Assembly: GCF_000725805.1 (NCBI RefSeq) | Contig: NZ_JOFT01000042.1 | Location: forward strand, 16,916-80,915 | Length of the DNA stretch: 64,000 nucleotides | Direction of reading: 5' to 3' | Origin: Streptomyces xanthophaeus | Lineage (GTDB): Bacteria; Actinomycetota; Actinomycetes; Streptomycetales; Streptomycetaceae | Shown here: positions 9,353 to 18,539 of the stretch, piece after piece | Layout of the letters: every line of letters starts with the position of its first letter | Position numbering within the stretch: the stretch's first letter is position 1 | Translations under genes and position numbers: made by a program | The notes under the pieces: model-generated | Seen by the model: the letters and a program-made list of their open reading frames with translations, nothing else | The model's database searches: none | Told to the model about the DNA's origin: nothing

Positions 9353-10406
9353 GTCCCTTCTGGAAGTGAAGGACCTCGTCAAGCACTACCCGCTCACCCA
9401 GGGCATCGTCTTCCGCAAACAGGTCGGCGCCGTGAAGGCCGTCGACGGGGTCTCCTTCGACCTGCGCCCCGGCGAGACCCTCGGCATCGTCGGCGAGTCC
9501 GGCTGCGGCAAGTCCACCGTGGCCAAGATGCTGGTCAACCTGGAACGGCCCACCGCGGGGGCGATCTCCTACAAGGGCGAGGACATCACCAAACTGTCCG
9601 GGAAGGCCCTCAAGGCCGTCCGGCGCAACATTCAGATGGTCTTCCAGGACCCGTACACCTCGCTGAACCCGCGTATGACGGTCGGCGACATCATCGGCGA
9701 GCCCTACGAGATCCACCCCGAGGTCGCCCCCAAGGGGGACCGCCGCCGCAAGGTCCAGGAACTCCTGGACGTGGTGGGCCTGAACCCCGAGTACATCAAC
9801 CGCTACCCGCACCAGTTCTCCGGCGGCCAGCGCCAGCGCATCGGCATCGCCCGGGGCCTGGCCCTGCGGCCCGAGATCATCGTCGCCGACGAGCCGGTCT
9901 CCGCGCTGGACGTCTCCGTCCAGGCCCAGGTGATCAACCTCCTGGAGCGCCTGCAGAGCGACTTCGACCTGTCCTACGTCTTCATCGCGCACGACCTGTC
10001 GATCGTCCGGCACATCTCGGACCGGGTCGGCGTCATGTACCTCGGCCGGATCGTGGAGATCGGCACCGACGCGCAGATCTACGAACACCCCACGCACCCC
10101 TACACCCAGGCCCTGCTCTCCGCCGTGCCCGTCCCCGACCCCGAGGCCCGCGCCCACCGCGAGCGGATCATCCTCTCCGGCGACGTGCCCTCCCCGGCCA
10201 ACCCGCCCTCCGGCTGCCCCTTCCGCACCCGCTGCTGGAAGGCCGAGGCGCGCTGCGCCGCGGAGGTGCCGCTGCTCGCGGTCCCGGCGGTCTTCCCCAC
10301 GGGTCCCGCCGCGCACCCTTCGGCGTGTCACTTCGCGGCGGAGAAGCAGGTCGTGCCGCACCCGGCGCCGCCGGCGGAACCTCCGGGTCCGCTGTCCGAG
10401 GAGTAG
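9345..10406 (+). CDS. dppF: Peptide ABC transporter ATPase, DppF type (second operon)
   Basis: A 353-residue ATPase, full length and with all motifs: Walker [10 protein letters not shown], signature FSGGQRQR, Walker B IIVADEP, H-loop IAHDLS, and the C-terminal oligopeptide domain with Cys residues in [12 protein letters not shown] 9345 overlaps the end of the broken dppD. The protein closely resembles the first DppF, differing mostly in the last 25 residues, which are Pro-rich here. It is the last gene of the operon. Confidence 0.95.
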   Translation: MPESLLEVKDLVKHYPLTQGIVFRKQVGAVKAVDGVSFDLRPGETLGIVGESGCGKSTVAKMLVNLERPTAGAISYKGEDITKLSGKALKAVRRNIQMVFQDPYTSLNPRMTVGDIIGEPYEIHPEVAPKGDRRRKVQELLDVVGLNPEYINRYPHQFSGGQRQRIGIARGLALRPEIIVADEPVSALDVSVQAQVINLLERLQSDFDLSYVFIAHDLSIVRHISDRVGVMYLGRIVEIGTDAQIYEHPTHPYTQALLSAVPVPDPEARAHRERIILSGDVPSPANPPSGCPFRTRCWKAEARCAAEVPLLAVPAVFPTGPAAHPSACHFAAEKQVVPHPAPPAEPPGPLSEE

Positions 10407-10446
10407 AGCGGCCGACCGCTCATTTCCAGCCACCCGCGTCGGGGTG

Positions 10447-10470
10447 GGCCGGTGACCCCGGTCACTGGCC
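10447..10470 (+). terminator. Hairpin after second dpp operon
   Basis: GGCCGGTGACC pairs with GGTCACTGGCC (11 bp with one G-T pair) around a 2-base loop, 41 bases past the dppF stop. There is no T-run. Confidence 0.5.
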
Positions 10471-10563
10471 CAACTCCGTTAACACGGGGGCAACTTGTGC
10501 GTTTCTGCCCCGAGATATGAGCCGTGCAGTCTGGGTGGCGTGCGGCCGTGCGGGTGCCGACAG

Positions 10564-10596
10564 CCGGCCGGAGAGGCGCCACGCCTGTCCGGCCGG
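10564..10596 (+). terminator. Second, interrupted hairpin upstream of the small membrane protein gene
   Basis: Outer arms CCGGCCGGA and TCCGGCCGG, inner arms AGGCG and CGCCT, loop CCA. It could end readthrough from the dpp operon or be a structured site near the promoter of the next gene. Confidence 0.45.
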
Positions 10597-10760
10597 TCAC
10601 CCCTGTGCCCCTCCTGATGCGCGCCGTGCGCCCCTCGTGCTGCCGGATTTCGATCGATGCGCTGGCACGGATAGTTATGATCCGTAGCACGCGGTGGGTA
10701 TGAATCCTGCCGAGCACGAATATGCGTACCGATGTCCGCTCGACGTGGAGGTGAAACGCC

Positions 10761-10955
10761 GTGGCACTCTCGATCTCCGCCGTGGTGCTGCTGGCGATCA
10801 TCGTCTTCCTGCTGGTCCGCAAGTCGGGCCTGAAAGCAGGACACGCGGTGGTCTGCGTACTTCTCGGCTTCTACCTGGCGAGCTCCACGGTGGCGCCGAC
10901 CCTCAGTCAGCTCACGAACAACGTGGCCAGCATGATCAGTGGCCTCAAGTTCTGA
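10761..10955 (+). CDS. Small membrane protein, 64 residues
   Basis: GTG start with GGAGG about ten bases upstream. Two hydrophobic segments (about residues 2-20 and 27-46) are separated by a basic loop (RKSGLKAG), so it should span the membrane twice. It resembles short conserved Streptomyces membrane proteins of unknown role. It ends 23 bases before mshB, but mshB appears to have its own promoter. No function can be assigned. Confidence 0.75.
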   Translation: MALSISAVVLLAIIVFLLVRKSGLKAGHAVVCVLLGFYLASSTVAPTLSQLTNNVASMISGLKF

Positions 10956-10966
10956 GGTCCAGCTCG

Positions 10967-10972
10967 TAGGCT
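10967..10972 (+). promoter_or_regulatory. -10 hexamer of a probable leaderless mshB promoter
   Basis: TAGGCT lies six bases before the mshB ATG, and there is no ribosome-binding site in between. Transcription would start at or next to the A of ATG. The -35 region is weak. Confidence 0.4.
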
Positions 10973-10978
10973 TGGCCC

Positions 10979-11875
10979 ATGAACGGTCTTCCCGCCCGTC
11001 GCCTGCTGCTCGTGCACGCGCACCCGGACGACGAGTCGATCAACAACGGCGTCACCATGGCCAAGTACGCGGCCGAGGGTGCCCACGTCACCCTGGTGAC
11101 CTGCACCCTCGGCGAGGAGGGCGAGGTCATCCCGCCCGGGCTCGCCCACCTGGCGGCCGATCGCGACGACGCCCTGGGCGCCCACCGCGTCGGTGAACTC
11201 GCCGCGGCCATGGCCGAACTGGGCGTCGCCGACCACCGGTTCCTGGGCGGCCCCGGCCGCTTCAGGGACTCCGGGATGATGGGCGCCCCGCAGAACACCC
11301 GCCCGCAGGCCTTCTGGTCCGCAGACGTGGACGAGGCCGCCGCGTACCTCGTCGAGGTGATCCGCGAGATCCGCCCGCAGGTGCTCGTCACCTACGACCC
11401 GGACGGCGGCTACGGGCACCCCGACCACATCCAGGCCCACCGGGTCGCCATGCGCGGCGCGGAGCTGGCGTCGGAGAGCGCGTACCGGCGCGACCTCGGC
11501 GCGCCGCACACCGTCGAGAAGATCTACTGGAACCGCGTCCCGCTCTCGGTGGTCGAGGAAGGGTTCGCGACCCTGCGGGCCGCCGGGGGCAAGGCGCCCT
11601 TCCCGGGGCTCGCGACACCGGCCGACGTGCCGGGGGTCGTCCCCGACGAGCGGATCACCGCCGAGATCGGCGACGAGGAGCCCTACGCGGCCGCCAAGGC
11701 GGCCGCCATGCGCGCCCACGCCACCCAGATCGCCGTGGACGGCCCCTTCTTCGCCCTCTCCAACGACCTGGCGCAGCCGCTCTTCACGCGGGAGTACTAC
11801 GAACTGGCCGCCGGCCGGCCGGGCGCCCCCGCGGGCCGCCGCGAGCACGACCTGTTCGCGGGGGTGCAGGCGTGA
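10979..11875 (+). CDS. mshB: Mycothiol biosynthesis deacetylase MshB
   Basis: A 298-residue zinc-dependent deacetylase. It removes acetyl from GlcNAc-inositol, the second committed step to mycothiol, the main low-molecular-weight thiol of actinobacteria. The zinc motif HAHPDDE is at residues 13-19 and the second metal site is GYGHPDH. The long insert with [12 protein letters not shown] separates it from LmbE proteins of other function. The next gene overlaps its stop by 4 bases. Confidence 0.95.
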   Translation: MNGLPARRLLLVHAHPDDESINNGVTMAKYAAEGAHVTLVTCTLGEEGEVIPPGLAHLAADRDDALGAHRVGELAAAMAELGVADHRFLGGPGRFRDSGMMGAPQNTRPQAFWSADVDEAAAYLVEVIREIRPQVLVTYDPDGGYGHPDHIQAHRVAMRGAELASESAYRRDLGAPHTVEKIYWNRVPLSVVEEGFATLRAAGGKAPFPGLATPADVPGVVPDERITAEIGDEEPYAAAKAAAMRAHATQIAVDGPFFALSNDLAQPLFTREYYELAAGRPGAPAGRREHDLFAGVQA

Positions 11876-12255
11876 GCGGGACGATGAACCCCGGGCGGAT
11901 CGCCGGCTTCCTGGGCCTGTTGCTCGCGGGCGTGCTCACCGGTGCGGCCGGCTGGCTCGTGGTGAACCTGTGGTTCCCGGCCGGGCTGCTCCTCGGACTC
12001 CTCGCCCTCTTCGGGCTGTTCCTCGGCGGCCGGATCGCCCTCGGCACCGGCCTCGGCGTGGGCGGGGCCGCAGCGGGCTGGTTCCTCTCGTACGTGGCGC
12101 TCAGCGTTCCGCGGCCGGAGGGAGACTTCCTGCTCAGTTCGTCCGGTATCGGCATGTACGCGTATCTTTTGGGTGGAACGGTGCTCGCTGTGATCTGTGC
12201 CACGATGCGCGGACCGCAGGATCGTTCGATTCAGGCCGTGCGGCCTGCCAAGTGA
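11872..12255 (+). CDS. DUF6113-type membrane protein
   Basis: A 127-residue protein with about four hydrophobic helices. The GTG start overlaps the mshB stop (GTGA), so it is co-translated with mshB. Its linkage to mshB is typical of Streptomyces; the function is unknown. No enzymatic motif is visible. Confidence 0.8.
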   Translation: MSGTMNPGRIAGFLGLLLAGVLTGAAGWLVVNLWFPAGLLLGLLALFGLFLGGRIALGTGLGVGGAAAGWFLSYVALSVPRPEGDFLLSSSGIGMYAYLLGGTVLAVICATMRGPQDRSIQAVRPAK

Positions 12256-12450
12256 CGTGGTGTCGGACCCCGTAGGGGGACGGGCTCAGGGGGGTCCGGG
12301 CGCCGCTTGAGAGGGGTTTGACCGGGCTCATGGGGAACCTCTGATTCCCGGTGGTCAGTTGCGCCCGGGCGACGGCCAGTATGGTGGACGGGCCGCCGAG
12401 CTGCCCGCGCACGGTATGACGGGCGGCGGAGCCAACCGGGAGAACCTGCC

Positions 12451-14502
12451 TTGAGTCGTGAAACTGACAGTTCGTCCTCCGGGCCCCAAGGGCGCGGTGG
12501 AGCCGCCTACCCCTCGGGTACCCCGCCGTATGGAACCGGCCAGTATCCGTCCACGACTGTGCCGCCTGGGCCTGCCGCGGCGACCGCCCCGGAGGAGAAC
12601 TCTGTGACTTCGAAGCCGTCCACGCCCGATTCCGACGGGCCCAAGACCGAGACCACCCTGACGACCCGGATTCGGATCAACATCCCGGGTTCGCGTCCGA
12701 TCCCGCCCGTGGTCGTGCGCAAGGCCATGGGGGCCAGCGCCGGAGCCGACGCCGCGGCCCCGCAGGAGCAGCCGGCCCCGCAGCCGGCGGAGCCGCCGCT
12801 CCCGGCGCGGCCGAAGCCCCGGCCGACCCGCATCGAAGCCGAGCAGGAGCCGGTGGACGGACCGCCGCGCGGGCCGGGCCAGGGTCCCGCGCCCGCCCCG
12901 GCCGCGGCCGAGGGGGACGCGCCCAGCAACTGGTTCGCCCCCCGCAAGGCCCCCGCGCCCGCCGCCTCGGCCACCCCGCCGCCGGCGCCCGCGCCGGTGC
13001 AGCAGCCCGTGCAGCAGCCCGCGCCCGCCCCGGCGCCCGGGCCCGTACCCGGCGCGGGCTACGCCCCGCCCCGTACGACCCCGCCGCCGGTACCCGGTGC
13101 GGGCTACGCCCCGCCCCGCACCACCCCGCCCCCGCCGGTACCCGGCCCGGGCACGCCCTACGGCCAGGACCCGATGGGACCGGGCCCCGGCCGCCCGCAG
13201 CCCCCGGCCCCCGCGGGCCCGTACCCCGGCGGCCCCGGCGTGGGCTCGGCCCAGGGCTACCCCGCGTACGGGAACGGCCAGGAGGACACGGGCCCGGTCA
13301 CCGAGGCCTTCCCCGTCTACGGCAGCCAGAACGACGCCCCCGCCGGCCCCACCGGCGGCCCCGGCTACGGGACCGGCCCCGGCGACGGCCCCCGCCCCGG
13401 CGAGGCCCCCCGCTGGCCCGGCCCCGAGCTGGACACCCCGCAGCCCGGCCACCTCCAGGCCCCGGCGCCTGCGCCCGTACCGACGCTGCCCGCCCCGGCC
13501 CCGGCCCCGGCAGCCGCCCGCCCGGCCGCCCCGAAGCCGGCCGCCACCGCCAAGCCCGCCAAGAAGGGCCGCTCCAAGCTGGTCCTGCTCGGCGGCGGAG
13601 TCATCGCCCTCCTGGGCGTGGCCTACGGCGCGGGGCTGCTTCTGAACCACTCCGACGTACCCAAGGGCACCACCGTCCTCGGCGTCGACATCAGCGGCAG
13701 CCGCGACGAGGCCGTGACCAAGCTCCAGCAGGCCTTCGGCTCCCGCGCAGGCGCCCCGCTCCAGCTCAGCGTCGACGGCAAGCCCGTCGAGCTGAAGCCC
13801 GAGAAGGCCGGCCTGACCCTGGACAGCCAGACCACCGTCCGCAACGCGGCGGGCAGCGACTACAACCCCGTCACCGTGATCGGCTCGCTCCTCGGCCAGG
13901 AGCGCACCGCCGACGCCGTCATGCCGGTCGACGAGGAGAAGCTCCAGGTCGCGCTCCAGGAGCTCGCCTCCACCGCGGGCACGGCCACCGAGGGCACGAT
14001 CAAGTTCGACACCGGCAAGGCCGTGGCCGTCCCCGGTACCCCGGGCAACACCCTCGACGTGGACGCCTCCGTGGACCAGGTCACCAAGGCCTTCCGCGAC
14101 ATGGTCGCCACCGGCAAGGCCGCCCCGGTCGAACTGCCCGTCACCACCAAGGCGCCGGTCATCGACCAGGCCGAACTCGACCGGGCGATGAAGAGCTTCG
14201 CCGAGCCGGCCATGTCGGCCAACGCCGTCGTCAAGGCGGGCGGCAAGTCCATCGCCTTCGGCGGCAAGTCCCTGCCGCGCATCCTCAGCATGCAGGCCGT
14301 GGACGGCCACCTCGTCGAGAAGTTCGACCTGGACGCCCTCAAGGAGACCTACGGGAACACCTTCGACGGGGTCCTGATCACCCGCGGCACCGGCGCCAAG
14401 ACCGCGGTCACCCCGCAGGACGTCGCGGGCGCCCTCGGCACGGCCCTGCGCGGCAAGACCACGGCCGAACGCACCGTGGTCATCGACACCAACGCCGGCT
14501 AG
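12451..14502 (+). CDS. Membrane-anchored peptidoglycan-binding (VanW/PG_binding_4-type) protein with long Pro-rich N-terminus
   Basis: From TTG 12451 it is 683 residues. About 370 residues of Pro/Ala/Gly-rich, probably disordered cytoplasmic sequence come first, with near-repeats GAGYAPPRTTPPP. A single helix (VLLGGGVIALLGVAYGAGLL) follows, then an extracellular part whose repeats (VPKGTTVLGVDISG onward) resemble the putative peptidoglycan-binding domain 4. A second start, GTG 12604, has a better ribosome-binding site (GGAGG seven bases upstream) and would give 632 residues beginning MTSKPSTPDSDG. I cannot decide between them. The likely role is at the cell wall. Confidence 0.85.
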   Translation: MSRETDSSSSGPQGRGGAAYPSGTPPYGTGQYPSTTVPPGPAAATAPEENSVTSKPSTPDSDGPKTETTLTTRIRINIPGSRPIPPVVVRKAMGASAGADAAAPQEQPAPQPAEPPLPARPKPRPTRIEAEQEPVDGPPRGPGQGPAPAPAAAEGDAPSNWFAPRKAPAPAASATPPPAPAPVQQPVQQPAPAPAPGPVPGAGYAPPRTTPPPVPGAGYAPPRTTPPPPVPGPGTPYGQDPMGPGPGRPQPPAPAGPYPGGPGVGSAQGYPAYGNGQEDTGPVTEAFPVYGSQNDAPAGPTGGPGYGTGPGDGPRPGEAPRWPGPELDTPQPGHLQAPAPAPVPTLPAPAPAPAAARPAAPKPAATAKPAKKGRSKLVLLGGGVIALLGVAYGAGLLLNHSDVPKGTTVLGVDISGSRDEAVTKLQQAFGSRAGAPLQLSVDGKPVELKPEKAGLTLDSQTTVRNAAGSDYNPVTVIGSLLGQERTADAVMPVDEEKLQVALQELASTAGTATEGTIKFDTGKAVAVPGTPGNTLDVDASVDQVTKAFRDMVATGKAAPVELPVTTKAPVIDQAELDRAMKSFAEPAMSANAVVKAGGKSIAFGGKSLPRILSMQAVDGHLVEKFDLDALKETYGNTFDGVLITRGTGAKTAVTPQDVAGALGTALRGKTTAERTVVIDTNAG

Positions 14503-14523
14503 CCGACCCTGCGGTCCCGCCCG

Positions 14524-14560
14524 CCGAGCCCCCGCCCCGGACCCCGGGCCGGGGGCTCGG
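14524..14560. terminator. Bidirectional hairpin between convergent genes
   Basis: CCGAGCCCCC pairs with GGGGGCTCGG over a GC-rich centre. It lies between the end of the peptidoglycan-binding protein gene and the convergent SirB1-like gene. Confidence 0.7.
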
Positions 14561-14613
14561 CCGTGCGCGGCCGGCAGGCGCCCCGTCCCGGCCCCTCGCG
14601 CCCGTGGCGGCGG

Positions 14614-15408
14614 TCAGTTCAGCAGGGCGCGGGCGGAGACGGCCTCGGCCCGGATGCGGGACGCCGCGTCCGTGTCCACCGCGGCGACCACCTCCGCGTA
14701 CGCCTCCAGCTCCGCGGCCCCCTCACGGAACGAGCCCCGCTCGACCAGCAGCCGGGCCCGTTCGTAGCGCAGCGACGCCGGATGCGAGGGCAGCAGCAGC
14801 GAGAGCTCCAGGGCCCACAGCGCCACCGCGGACTCCTCCGGGCGCGCGGAGGCCCAGGCCCGGATGTTGTTCAGGATCCGCAGCACGATGTCCAGCGTCC
14901 TGGCGGGCGTCCGCGGCCCCGTCGCCAGTTCCGCGGGCCCGGCGCCCAGTGAGGCGCCGCCCGCGAAGGGGTCCACCACGATCCCGTCCTGCGGATCCCC
15001 GAAGCCCACCACGAAGTGGCCCGGCAGACCCAGCCCGTAGACGGGCGCCCCGGCCCGCCGGGCGACCTCCAGCCAGACCACCGACAACAGGATCGGCAGC
15101 CCCCGCCGGCGCCGCAGCACCTCGTGCAGCAGCGAGGACGACAGCCGGTCGTAGTCCGCGGGAGTGCCGTGGAACGCGAGGCGCCCGCCGAGCAGTTCCG
15201 TGACCGCCGAGGCCCACTGGCGTGCGTCGCGCAGCCCGTAAGGGAGCATCCCGGCCAGCCGGTCCAGCTCGATCTGGGCCCAGTCCATGGCCCGTTCGTC
15301 CAGCTCCGGGTCGGCCTCCGCCGCCAGCAGCAGGCACAGGACCGCGAGGTCGGGCCGCTCCGACCGGGCCTCGGCCGCGAACTGCGCCCGGCGCTCCGCG
15401 GAACTCAC
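14614..15408 (-). CDS. SirB1-like transglutaminase-fold protein
   Basis: A 264-residue protein of the SirB1/COG2912 type. The core carries RRRGLPILLSVVW and GLPGHFVVGFG with the His of the transglutaminase-like fold, followed by a C-terminal helical (TPR-like) part. No catalytic Cys can be placed with confidence, so it may not be an active enzyme. GTG 15408 is chosen because it overlaps the stop of the upstream GNAT gene by 4 bases; the open frame extends further upstream but without homology. The pair is a two-gene operon. Confidence 0.85.
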   Translation of the reverse strand: MSSAERRAQFAAEARSERPDLAVLCLLLAAEADPELDERAMDWAQIELDRLAGMLPYGLRDARQWASAVTELLGGRLAFHGTPADYDRLSSSLLHEVLRRRRGLPILLSVVWLEVARRAGAPVYGLGLPGHFVVGFGDPQDGIVVDPFAGGASLGAGPAELATGPRTPARTLDIVLRILNNIRAWASARPEESAVALWALELSLLLPSHPASLRYERARLLVERGSFREGAAELEAYAEVVAAVDTDAASRIRAEAVSARALLN

Positions 15409-16391
15409 GGCGCCGCCCGGTAGTGGTGGTAGGTGTGGTGCGCCGAGAAGCCCAGCCCGTCGTAGAGCGCCCGCGCCCCGGCGTTGTCCGTCTCCACCTG
15501 GAGCCAGGCCGCCGACGCGCCCTCCTCCAGTGCCCGCGCGGCCAGCGCCGCCATCACGGCCGTCGCCAGGCCCTCGCGCCGGTGCGCGGGATCGACGGTC
15601 ACGGCCGCGAACCCGGCCCACCGCCCGTCCACCACGCACCGCCCGATCGCCCGGCCCCCGGGCAGCGCCGCGAACCACACCGACGGCCCCGCCACCAGCA
15701 TCCGCCGGGCCAGGTCCGGGTCGGTGACCTTCCCGTAGCGCCCCAGCCACTCCTCGTCCGGGGTGCGGGTCAGCCGTACGGCCGCCGCCTCGGGAGCGTC
15801 CACGTCGCCCACCGGCGCGAGCGCGCCGATCCGTACCTCGGCCGACACCTCGGACGTCCAGCCCCGCCGTTCCAGCTCCGCGCACAGCAGCTCCTGGGTG
15901 CCGGCGGCGCCCGTCGCGGCCTGCACGTACGCGGGGAGTCCGCGGTGCGCGTACCAGGACGTCACCCGCGCGAGTGCATCGTCCAGGGATATCCCGGGGT
16001 CGCCGAGCGGCAGGACCGAGTTGGCGCGCCGCGTGAAGCCCTCGGAGGCCCGCAGGGTCCAGCCGCCCAGCGGCTCGCTCTCCAACGGCTGCCAGGACCG
16101 CGCGGCCACCGTCGTGAGCTCCTCGAAGGAGGCTGCGGGGCCCCGTCTGCGGGCCGGAGCGGGCGGTACGACCTTGCCCGCCACCAGCGACGATTCCGCG
16201 ATGCGGACGGACTCACCGGTCTTTCGTGTGATCAGCAGCACACCCGCGTCCCAGGATGTGAGAACTCCTACCGTGTCCGTGAACTCGGGGGATCCGCTCG
16301 GATGTGCCTCCACCCGTCGTACAGACACTCGTTTTCCCACGTCAGCCGGGGTGATACGGACCTCCAGCAGTCCACCCGCAGTGATTTCCAC
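15405..16391 (-). CDS. GNAT family N-acetyltransferase
   Basis: A 328-residue protein. The N-terminal 75 residues form a small beta-rich domain (ITPADVGKRVSVRR). The C-terminal 150 residues are a GNAT domain with the acetyl-CoA signature HRREGLATAVM and the closing NAGARALYDGLGF. The substrate is unknown. It is divergent from ferredoxin fdxA across about 117 bases that must hold both promoters, and co-transcribed with the SirB1-like gene. Confidence 0.88.
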   Translation of the reverse strand: MEITAGGLLEVRITPADVGKRVSVRRVEAHPSGSPEFTDTVGVLTSWDAGVLLITRKTGESVRIAESSLVAGKVVPPAPARRRGPAASFEELTTVAARSWQPLESEPLGGWTLRASEGFTRRANSVLPLGDPGISLDDALARVTSWYAHRGLPAYVQAATGAAGTQELLCAELERRGWTSEVSAEVRIGALAPVGDVDAPEAAAVRLTRTPDEEWLGRYGKVTDPDLARRMLVAGPSVWFAALPGGRAIGRCVVDGRWAGFAAVTVDPAHRREGLATAVMAALAARALEEGASAAWLQVETDNAGARALYDGLGFSAHHTYHHYRAAP

Positions 16392-16508
16392 AGCTCTGTC
16401 CGCCCCTCCTGTTCGGATCGTGCCCGGGAACGGAGATACTAGGTGCGGGCATCGACGACGCCGCGCTCCCGCGCGATATGGAAAGCCCTACCGAGGAGGA
16501 ACGAGAGC

Positions 16509-16841
16509 GTGACCTACGTCATCGCGGAGCCTTGTGTCGACGTCAAGGACAAGGCATGCATCGAAGAGTGCCCCGTCGACTGCATCTACGAGGGCCAGCG
16601 GTCCTTGTACATCCACCCGGACGAGTGCGTCGACTGTGGTGCGTGTGAGCCGGTCTGCCCGGTCGAGGCCATCTTCTACGAGGACGACACCCCGGAGGAG
16701 TGGAAGGACTACTACAAGGCGAACGTCGAGTTCTTCGACGAGCTCGGTTCGCCCGGTGGTGCCTCCAAGCTGGGCCTGATCGAGCGCGACCACCCCTTCG
16801 TCGCGGCGCTGCCCGCCGGCATCAACGGCGACGAGCACTGA
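16509..16841 (+). CDS. fdxA: 7Fe ferredoxin FdxA
   Basis: A 110-residue electron carrier. Cysteine clusters ACIEECPVDCIYEG and CVDCGACEPVCPVEAIF are as in the [3Fe-4S][4Fe-4S] ferredoxins of mycobacteria and Streptomyces; the first cluster shows the longer spacing typical of a 3Fe site. GTG 16509 has GAGGAGG at 16493-16499. The open frame extends upstream to 16443 but without family sequence. A hairpin with a T-run separates it from dapC. Confidence 0.95.
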   Translation: MTYVIAEPCVDVKDKACIEECPVDCIYEGQRSLYIHPDECVDCGACEPVCPVEAIFYEDDTPEEWKDYYKANVEFFDELGSPGGASKLGLIERDHPFVAALPAGINGDEH

Positions 16842-16862
16842 CCGTTCCACGGCAGAAGCGCC

Positions 16863-16902
16863 CCTCGGTCCCGTACGGCCTGCCCGCCGCACGGGACCGA
16901 GG
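16863..16902 (+). terminator. Intrinsic terminator with T-run between fdxA and dapC
   Basis: CCTCGGTCCCGT pairs perfectly with ACGGGACCGAGG across a 16-base loop, followed by CGTTTT. It lies 21 bases past the fdxA stop and 45 bases before the dapC start, so it would cut dapC off from fdxA transcripts or act as an attenuator. Confidence 0.8.
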
Positions 16903-16947
16903 CGTTTTCCGTCCATGCACCCGCACCCAGAGAGAGCAGAGAGTCCC

Positions 16948-18042
16948 GTGGCCGCAGTTTCCGACCGTCTTCCCGTCTTTCCCTGGGACAAGCTGGAGCC
17001 GTACAAGGCCACGGCGGCGGCCCACGCGGACGGCATCGTCGACCTGTCGGTCGGCACCCCCGTGGACCCGGTTCCCGAGCTGATCCAGCGCGCCCTGATC
17101 GGCGCCGCGGACTCCCCGGGCTACCCGACCGTCTGGGGCACGCCCGCCCTGCGCGACGCGATCACGGGCTGGGTCCGCGGCCGCCTCGGCGCGAGCGCCG
17201 CAGGGCACCGCAACGTCCTGCCCGTGGTCGGCTCCAAGGAACTGGTGGCCTGGCTGCCGACCCAGCTGGGTCTCGGCGCCGGTGACAAGGTCGCCTACCC
17301 GCGGCTGGCCTACCCGACCTACGAGGTCGGCGCGCGGCTGTGCGGGGCCGAGCCGGTGGTCTACGACGACCCCACGGAGCTCGACCCGGCCGGGGTGAAG
17401 CTCCTGTGGCTCAACTCCCCGTCCAACCCCACCGGGAAGGTCCTCTCCAAGGAGGAGCTCATCCGGATCGTGGCCTGGGCGCGCGAGCACGGGATCCTGA
17501 TCTTCAGCGACGAGTGCTACCTGGAGCTGGGCTGGGAGGCCGAGCCCGTCTCCGTCCTGCACGACGAGGTGTGCGGGGGCTCGTACGAGGGCCTCGTCGC
17601 CGTCCACTCCCTCTCCAAGCGGTCCAACCTGGCGGGCTACCGGGCCGCCTTCGTCGCCGGTGACGCGGACGTCCTCGGCGAGCTGCTCCAGATCCGCAAG
17701 CACGGCGGCATGATGACCGCGGCCCCGGTCCAGGCGGCCACGGTCGCGGCCCTCGGCGACGACCGTCACGTCGAGGAGCAGCGGGCCCGGTATGCCGCCC
17801 GCCGGGCGGCGCTGCGCACGGCCCTGGAGGCGCACGGCTTCCGCGTCGAGCACAGCGAGGCGAGCCTCTACCTGTGGGTGACCCGCGACGAGCCCTGCTG
17901 GGACACCGTCGCGCACCTGGCGGAGCTGGGCATCCTGGTCGCGCCGGGCGATTTCTACGGCGAGGCGGGCGCGCGCTTCGTCCGCGTCGCCTTCACGGCC
18001 ACCGACGAGCGGGTTGAGGCGGCGGTCAAGCGCCTCGGCTGA
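16948..18042 (+). CDS. dapC: Succinyldiaminopimelate aminotransferase
   Basis: A 364-residue PLP-dependent class I/II aminotransferase that makes N-succinyl-diaminopimelate in lysine and cell-wall biosynthesis. The PLP Lys lies in HSLSKRSNLAGYR, the Asp in NSPSNPTG...FSDECYLELGW, and GTPVDPVP is typical of the family. GTG 16948 is chosen because homologues begin near SDRLPVFPWDKL; an in-frame ATG at 16915 would sit right behind the terminator. The next pathway gene, dapE, follows at 19841. Confidence 0.9.
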   Translation: MAAVSDRLPVFPWDKLEPYKATAAAHADGIVDLSVGTPVDPVPELIQRALIGAADSPGYPTVWGTPALRDAITGWVRGRLGASAAGHRNVLPVVGSKELVAWLPTQLGLGAGDKVAYPRLAYPTYEVGARLCGAEPVVYDDPTELDPAGVKLLWLNSPSNPTGKVLSKEELIRIVAWAREHGILIFSDECYLELGWEAEPVSVLHDEVCGGSYEGLVAVHSLSKRSNLAGYRAAFVAGDADVLGELLQIRKHGGMMTAAPVQAATVAALGDDRHVEEQRARYAARRAALRTALEAHGFRVEHSEASLYLWVTRDEPCWDTVAHLAELGILVAPGDFYGEAGARFVRVAFTATDERVEAAVKRLG

Positions 18043-18085
18043 GGCCTGCGAGGGCGTCCAGGGCGTTGCTTGCCCCCGAACGGCC

Positions 18086-18121
18086 CGAAGGGGCCGGGAG
18101 TTCGCGCTCCCGGCCCCTTCG
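18086..18121. terminator. Bidirectional hairpin after dapC
   Basis: CGAAGGGGCCGGGAG pairs with CTCCCGGCCCCTTCG, a perfect 15-bp stem with a 6-base loop, between convergent dapC and the small secreted protein gene. Confidence 0.85.
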
Positions 18122-18137
18122 GTGTGTTCCTGGACGG

Positions 18138-18539
18138 TCAGCCGGCCAGGCCGCCGGGAAGACCGCCCGGGAGACCGCCGGCCAGCGGCAGGCCGCCCGT
18201 GGGCAGGCCGCCGGTCGGCAGGCCTCCCGTGGCGGCCGGGAGGTCCTGCGTCGGCAGGCCGCCGAGGAGGCCCCCCGTGGTGCCCGCCAGACCGCCGGCG
18301 GCGGGGGCGACGGACGGAACGGCTTCGGTGGCGGTGCCCGCGGCGTCCGTGGCCACGTCGGTCGCGGCGGTGGCGTCGGCGCTGTCCGGGGCGGTCAGCG
18401 GGGCGGTGAGCTGGCCCAGCTGCGGCACGGACTCCAGGCCGGTGGCGCTGGCCACGCCGGCCGCACCGACCACGGGCGCTGTCCCGGCTGCGAGGAGCAG
18501 CGCGGCACGGGCGATCCGACGGGTCAGGGGGAGGGACAT
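18138..18539 (-). CDS. Small secreted Gly/Leu/Pro-rich repeat protein
   Basis: 133 residues. The signal peptide (basic LTRRIAR, hydrophobic core, cleavage near ASA|TG) is followed by an Ala/Thr-rich middle. The C-terminal third is built from GGLP/GGLPTGGLP repeats. ATG 18539 has AGGAG upstream. Such proteins are common in Streptomyces and are often given misleading automatic names; no enzymatic motif exists. It is probably an extracellular or wall-associated structural protein. Confidence 0.8.
   Translation of the reverse strand: MSLPLTRRIARAALLLAAGTAPVVGAAGVASATGLESVPQLGQLTAPLTAPDSADATAATDVATDAAGTATEAVPSVAPAAGGLAGTTGGLLGGLPTQDLPAATGGLPTGGLPTGGLPLAGGLPGGLPGGLAG

Larger units (their letters stand above)
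10407..10760. other. 354-base gap with two hairpins, no gene seen
   Basis: The gap lies between dppF and the small membrane protein gene. It holds an 11-bp hairpin just after dppF, a longer interrupted hairpin at 10564-10596, and a possible -10 hexamer TATGAT at 10676-10681 about 80 bases before the next start. No convincing -35 element or known riboswitch pattern was recognised. Confidence 0.6.

Noticed and set aside
12355..14310. A 651-codon open frame antisense to the peptidoglycan-binding protein gene
   Set aside because: The composition is Gly/Arg simple sequence mirroring the Pro-rich sense gene, and there is no start context.
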